From positions 310,001-374,000 of the forward strand of contig VTFK01000112.1 of assembly GCA_009617715.1 (NCBI GenBank): DNA of 64,000 nucleotides, in the 5' to 3' direction. The notes beneath the pieces are model-generated. The model ran no database searches. It was given only the letters and a program-made list of their open reading frames with translations, and was not told the origin of the DNA. This DNA is from Plectrocnemia conspersa. Taxonomy: Eukaryota; Arthropoda; Insecta; Trichoptera; Polycentropodidae. Below, piece by piece: positions 58,491 through 64,000 of the stretch (positions are counted from its first letter, which is position 1; each line of letters opens with the position of its first letter). A program made the position numbers and the translations under genes.

Positions 58491-58680
58491 TATAAATATT
58501 TAAAAAAAACAATCAGTAGCTACGCGTCAATGATCGAGTAAACTGTTTCGTTACATTTTTTTCGAATAAGTGTTATCCCTTCCGATGTTTTTAATTATAA
58601 AGTGATAGTGTAATTTAGTGTATGTGTTAGAATTAAGCAGTGTATAATTGAAATTAGAGTTTATAGCTATACTTGGGCCT
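58491..58680 (+). promoter_or_regulatory. Putative core promoter and 5' UTR of the 58.7-kb gene
   Basis: TATAAATA at 58491 is followed 24 nt later by an Inr-like ATCAGTAG (A at 58515); the spacing is a little shorter than the usual ~30. About 165 nt of leader then leads to the ATG at 58681 without an intervening splice acceptor. Motifs only. Confidence 0.35.
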
Positions 58681-58769
58681 ATGCAAGGCCGTTGCAGCGG
58701 CGCGGGGCCGGGGTACATAACCGACGCCGACGCCCCGCACCCCCGCGCCCCCGCTACTCGTCCGACAAG
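58681..58769 (+). CDS. First coding exon of an unidentified gene continuing beyond the window
   Basis: ATG at 58681 opens 29 codons plus two bases and stops exactly at a consensus donor (ACAAG|GTAATG, phase 2). The product begins MQGRCSGAGPGYITDADAPH and continues Pro/Arg/Ala-rich. The segment is over 75% G+C in a genome part that is about 75% A+T, which is typical of a constrained first coding exon and CpG-rich promoter-proximal DNA. No later exon with matching phase was identified in the remaining 5 kb, which holds a piggyBac relic, so the first intron is probably long. The family cannot be judged from 29 residues. Confidence 0.6.
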
Positions 58770-59700
58770 GTAATGTCTCTTCTTTCAATTTTCTGTCTTT
58801 CGAATATATTTAACTCTTTGTGCTCGTAAGTCCAAGCGTTACACGACAAAACTTGAAATGCATTTATTGGCTTTGTGTTCGAGCTAATTTTGCCAATTGC
58901 AATTTAAAACACATTTTAATATAATATTGAATTTTGAACTTATGCAAATAAGTGAATAGTGTTGAATTTACGAGTGTAAGTTTATTGTAAAATTTTTCAT
59001 CGGAACATGGTCGTACACTTGTGGTGTTAAGACCGATACTTTTACGTTTTACGGTTTTAAAGTGTTTTATTCCTTCAAAGGGTATCTATATTTTTATGAT
59101 ATGGGATAAAACGGGATTATATGATCTAATTGTGCATAATTCTTACTTAATATTGTGTGTCTGTTATGAAATAAAAACGATTAGAAAAAAAGAGCGAGAT
59201 GCAAGCAGAGCTCGCTATTTCGCTCGCACTATTTAAATCAGCGATTGACAACTATCGACATTTTTAGCGGTAACTCAAATAATAATATTAGTCTCTACAC
59301 ATTTAATGTATTTTCGAGCTAGTGAATTACTAAATTATGTAAAACAGAATTAGTAATATGTGCTTTAATTATTTATACATAAATACATATTTTGTTTTAC
59401 TTTTAGAAATTATCCATATAATTACGAATGACGATATAAGAATGAAATGGTATTATTACTGTGACAATAATAGTAGTAGGAATGATATCTAACCATTTAA
59501 AAGAAGATGGATTATGCCAATATTTGATGCAAATAATGAATACGAATCTGATTATAATCTTAAATAATATGACAATTGGTATAGTGCGCCAAGTAAATAT
59601 TGTTAACCTAATATAGGGCTGCTATAATTGTCGGACTACCGACCGGGACAACCCCCTCCCCCCCTAAAAAAAACTTTTATCGACAATCATACCTTTATTA
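58770..59700 (+). other. Probable first intron, AT-rich
   Basis: No exon is recognised. Chance ORF 59021-59236. Confidence 0.4.
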
Positions 59701-59716
59701 TAAAAAAATTGCACAA

Positions 59717-59962
59717 TCTTTTAAAAAATTAAGAAAAAAAAGTTTGATAATCACCGTTTAATTTTTTGACAATTTTTTGAATAATCGTAAAGATTCTATT
59801 ACAATCATATACACATAATGTAAGGTAAATAATAAAATGATTCGCTTTTCAAATGTTTCTAAAAATTTAATAATATAAAAAAAGTTTGAGAATTACCGTT
59901 AAATTTGTGTCGAATTTTTTGAATAATCGTATACATTCAATTACAATCATATACATCTAATG
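59717..59962 (+). repeat. Diverged tandem pair, ~142-bp period
   Basis: 'aagtttga-aat-accgtt-aat-tt', 'ttttttgaataatcgta' and 'ttacaatcatatacat-taatg' occur in order at 59717-59820 and 59859-59962. Confidence 0.75.
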
Positions 59963-61978
59963 AATATACGACCAAAAACAAGTAATTTTGTACAAATTAA
60001 TTTAAAAAAATTGTATTGCTCGAAAATTCAAAAATTACTCATATTGCTAAGTTAAAGTTATGCTGCTGTGTGAAATAAATAGTCTTGTTATTTCCAGTGC
60101 AACCATTAAAATTACATTTTCGCTACATTTGCCCTAATATAAATTAGTTTTTTTTAGGCATATTATTAAATGTAATTAATTTATTTTTTATAAAAAATTA
60201 AATTAAAATACTGTTTGAGATTGATGTTTTTAAAATATTTTATTGAACATGTTTTCGAGTGGAGAATTTTAAAAAATAAAATATTTGATTTTGTGACAGT
60301 TTGCAATTGTATATAAATTATTTCAAATTTGATATTTATACATTTAAATATAAATTTTTACTTAACTCATTCTGTATAACGTATAAAATATAAGATAAAC
60401 TCGACAAGTGCTTCACTCAGGGAAACTCATATCGTAACATGACACGTTAAAGTTTGCTAATTATAAATTTGTTTTATACACAAGTTATGTTGCGGTGGTA
60501 CGTGTTAGTTTTTTAGAATACAAATTTATATTCACAATATATTTGTATTTGTTTGTGATTTTATTGCTATTATATAAAAAACATTGCTATTAAATAATTA
60601 TCGACAATATTTTAATAACCTTATAAATTTTTAAGCAAATATTCGAACGTTACAAAATTTTGATTTGTAATTTTTTTATAATAGCATTAATTAAGTTTCT
60701 TTTAAATATATAAAAAAACTATGTATAAAAGCTATAACCATATTTTATTACACAAGCGCAAAAAATATATTTTACTGGACACTACGTACATAGTGTATTG
60801 TATAAAAAAACAATTAAATTAAGAGGAAAGAAAAATAAAATAGTTTGATAGTATCGTATAAGTAATATAAAACACAGTAAAAAATAATTATCACCACCTT
60901 TTTGATTCGATACGAAAATATTTTTAAAAGCATTTTATTAGTATGTTAAAATTTACTGTTGACTATTAGTTAAAATAAATAAATATAAAACGATAGATAA
61001 CTGCTTAAAAATATTTATTATTTAATTTTTCAATTAATTATAATATAATTTTGGTTTATGCTGCTTTTTAACAAGTAAAATTATAATTTATAATAATACG
61101 TGTGACAATTTTTATTATATATTTTATAGCATTTCAACCGTTAACACTTCTTGTTTTATTTTAAAATATATTTAATAATTCAACACTTCTTGAATGCGTG
61201 TAGTGGTATTTCTTATTATTTTATCTTCTTGTAGAGATAACCTTCATGTCACAACATCACAACATAATATAACATTTGGATCGAGAAAGGGAGAAACGAG
61301 AAATATGAACAACATATAAATTATTTATCTAAATTCCGCCCCTTGAAGGTCCTCAGGGGTCCTCCGCATCCAAAAACTTGACTAACGCCGAAACTCAAGA
61401 CATGCAAAGTGTCTTCTGAAGAGAAAGGCATATCTGTAGCGAAATCTTGCGCATAATTTGATCACGTGCCATTTTATGTAATCCTGTAATTAAGGATTAT
61501 ACATAGGTAAAATTTGTTTCGAGTCAATTTCGAAATCGTATAACGGTTTAAAATATAAATTTGCGGTAAAATATCTATTATTTGTGAGTGACCGTCAGTT
61601 TTGCAATTCCAAGAAGGGCAGGTATAGAGGATAACATTTGAGCTCATTCGCACTCGAAAGTTATGAATGTGTCGACGGTCGGTTTCCATAATGAGTTAGA
61701 ACGAGAAAGCTATATGCTGTTGGTATACCATCACCTTCTCAGAAGAATCATTGTCTGGAGAAAGCCACGTGCTGGCAAATCAGTGTTTCCCTATCTTTTG
61801 CCGTGTTTCGTTGTTTGCAAAGCTGATTTATTATTTTTATTTTTGTAATTCCATCATCCTATACCTTTTATTTCATGTAGGAAGTATTATTTATTATACA
61901 CTTTGTTATTTTCTGTATATTGTAATGTACGTATTTGGTGATTTTTTTGCGGTATAAATTGTGATAAAATACTGGGAT
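59963..61978. other. AT-rich DNA, no exon recognised
   Basis: Low-complexity to 61320. 61330-61860 is more complex and probably belongs to the 5' side of the piggyBac element, but no left inverted end could be identified. Confidence 0.4.
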
Positions 61979-63368
61979 ATGTCGTCCAGACAAGATACAG
62001 AAAGACTTTTAGACGAATGTGAAGATGATGTCAATGTCGATGAATCTTTTGACAGTGATATCGACTTTGAAGAGTTGGATTCAGATGCCACCGACGTAAA
62101 TGATGTAATCAATAACGAAGCTGACGATTCTTCATCAAAAGATGAAGAAACCGAAGATGATGAATTTACACCAGAAGACACCACGTTCATGTCAAGATCT
62201 GGTCTAGAATGGCATTCAACTCCACGATACAATTCCAGAACGCGAATCCAGAATATCGTAACATCTTCTTCAGGACTTGGAACAGAGGCTAGCAATGTGA
62301 CTACAATAAAGGAAACCTTTGCTCTCTTCGTGACTGCAGCGATGATTCAAGAAATAAGTAGTAGTGGAGACTAATCGGGTCTCTAGAAATGACAATCAAG
62401 ACCACACCAACCAACCGGAAATAGAAGCATTCATCAGCGTATTGATAGTTTCTAGAAGATGCAATGGCCGTAGACTACCACTAAAGGAAATATGGACATC
62501 TAACCAGCTTTTTAAGTAATTCTTTTTTTCTACGGTCATTTCAAGGGACACATTCGTATATTTATACAGTAAAATTCGCTTTGATGACAGAAACACCAGA
62601 CAATTACGATTTCAACAATCGCAAGATAAATTTCGTGCTTTTATCAAAAGTAAGCCCGGCAGATATGGAATAAAAATATGGGTTGCTGCTGATGTAGAGT
62701 CGTCGTATATTTTAAATATACAACCTTACATGGGAAAGCAGCAAGTACGAGAGAGAAACCAAAGTGAAAGGGTAGTGACTGATCTAATTAACTGGACATG
62801 GTGTCATTACTGACAACTTCTTTTCGTCAATGCCCCTTGCTCAAAGACTTTTGGAAGACAACATTAACAGGAACAATTAGAAAAAATAAGCGTGAAATAC
62901 CGCAAGAATTTTTGCGTTCACGCTAGTGAGAGGAATTATTTAGTCGTTTTGACTTTACCGATGACATCACATTGGTTTCATATGTTCCGAAAAAAAAAAA
63001 CAATCGGTCACACTGTTGTCAACAGAGTTAGCCATGGAACTTGCCAAGGAGAACATAAATTTTCAAAAAATAGTGGGATATCGTTTCATAAACATATTCA
63101 ATATGGTTTCACACTTTATGATCAAGCAACTAACGTTGAAACTGTTACTCCACTGACAATACTCCCCGAAAATCGCGTTGAACAGGTTAGGAGAAATAGG
63201 TGCAGCTTTTGCCCTAGAAATAAGGACAAAAAGACTCGATTTTTTGCACCACCTGCAAAAAAAAGCGATATGTACAGTTCACAAACACCAGTTGAAAATA
63301 TTGTCATGTCCAAATTGTTTACAAGATTCAAGCGTAGAATAAATGAAATATTTATATTATTATCCTAA
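61979..63368 (+). pseudogene. piggyBac transposase, frameshifted with internal deletion
   Basis: ATG at 61979. An acidic N-terminal region (RLLDECEDDVNVDESFDSD) is followed by SGLEWHSTPRYNSRTRIQNI and TIKETFALFVTAAMIQEI, typical of the start of the piggyBac DDE domain. After frame changes come VSRRCNGRRLPLKEIW, then IRFDDRNTRQLRF and DKFRAF. This is joined directly to KSKPGRYGIKIWVAADVESS; the ~60 residues normally between them, with the first catalytic Asp (TIDE-type box), are missing. VITDNFFSSMPLAQRLLED holds the second catalytic Asp in yet another frame. The open frame 62892-63368 ends in a Cys-rich finger, RRNRCSFCPRNKDKKTRF, partly out of frame. It is clearly inactive. Confidence 0.9.
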
Positions 63369-63629
63369 ATATAAATATATTATTTTTGTTATTTTGTATT
63401 TTATATTATAAATACATTATTTAAAAAAAATGTGAATTATTTTTATTTCTTGTGCAATTATTATTTTTAACAATAATAAGTTATATATAAATAATATAAT
63501 GTTTTACTAATTTTTTAATTGATTTAATTTGTTAAAAAATTTAATAGATTTAAAAATAATTAAATAATAATAATTTTATTAGTCAGTAACGCTCGCGATT
63601 TTTCTACCTTCCGTACGGGATGGGTTAAA
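61979..63629 (+). mobile_element. piggyBac-type transposon, decayed
   Basis: Carries a broken piggyBac transposase and a plausible right terminus: 'cgtacgggatggg' running into TTAA at 63626-63629, so the end on the other strand reads TTAA then CCCATCCCGTACGG. Starting with CCC next to TTAA is standard for the superfamily. The left terminus was not found, so the true start lies upstream of 61979 or is deleted. Confidence 0.82.
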
Positions 63630-64000
63630 GGGAACAATACCTTCGCATGAAGAGGAAAAATCGTCCTTGTGTAAAATCACCGCGAAATTATACACCGTAA
63701 AATTGCGTTTTTATCCAAAAAAATATGAGCGCAGATAGGGGTCTCTTTTGTGTGTTATTGTAATCTGCTATCCATTTGCGTATTATATGACATCGCTTTA
63801 TGGGGGACAAGAGCGTACAAATGTTACGCGTTAGGTATTTATAGTATTCTGATGCACTTTATGGACTGGAAATTTGTGGATTTTTTGTTGGTGTGTCTGA
63901 CAGATTGTTAATATTATATAAAATGCATTAATGGCTGTAATAGCGTATTGGTATAAGTCGAAGCTATTATTACAATCAGTCCATATTTAAATTCAGCAGT
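63630..64000. other. Sequence right of the piggyBac end
   Basis: No gene, exon or element recognised in the last 370 bp. Confidence 0.5.

Overview
This window looks like nuclear DNA from an insect (at least an arthropod). It is strongly AT-rich, has short GT..AG introns, no bacterial-style gene packing, and is full of decayed eukaryotic transposons. The clearest host gene is an intact Gsx/ind-class homeobox gene on the minus strand at 33622-34398. I cannot assign the insect order from this sequence alone.

Layout. (1) 1-4310: the last six exons of a plus-strand gene for a single-pass membrane protein. The visible part is a probable CUB-domain end, one transmembrane helix and a cytoplasmic tail of about 480 residues. 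Its largest intron holds a decayed coiled-coil retrocopy-like sequence. (2) 4311-33600: about 29 kb without an intact gene. It holds a hAT derivative with perfect 8-bp target duplications (12250-12916), a decayed MULE with iterated terminal motifs (15751-18078), a 62-bp TTAA-flanked foldback (18542-18603), a repeat carrying minus-strand splice-bounded exon relics (22233-24420), a pogo/Tigger-like remnant (about 25123-25560), SINE fragments, and a MITE nested inside a SINE (28908-29179). Several 150-500 bp blocks of higher complexity could be cis-regulatory DNA. (3) 33400-34720: the homeobox gene, its poly(A) signal and its 5' region. (4) 34720-58400: more intergenic DNA with a second copy of the MITE and of the exon-bearing repeat, a 5'-truncated LINE (about 41889-43790), an unassigned Cys-rich ORF (50131-50487), a Tc1 element abutting a (TA)n tract (50615-51676), and an element with GGGCGA-rich inverted ends and a FLYWCH-like relic (about 56303-57672). 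(5) 58681-58769: a short very GC-rich plus-strand ORF beginning with ATG and ending at a consensus splice donor. This is most likely the first coding exon of a gene running past the right edge. (6) 61979-63629: a piggyBac relic, probably lying in that gene's first intron.

The three host genes show no functional link beyond proximity. The long gene-poor flanks around the homeobox gene suit a developmental regulator with distributed enhancers, but this is inference. The most unusual structure is the pair of diverged repeats (22.2-24.4 kb and 36.3-37.4 kb) that share antisense exon-like segments. In copy 1 these are bounded by splice consensus sites; in copy 2 several of those sites are lost.
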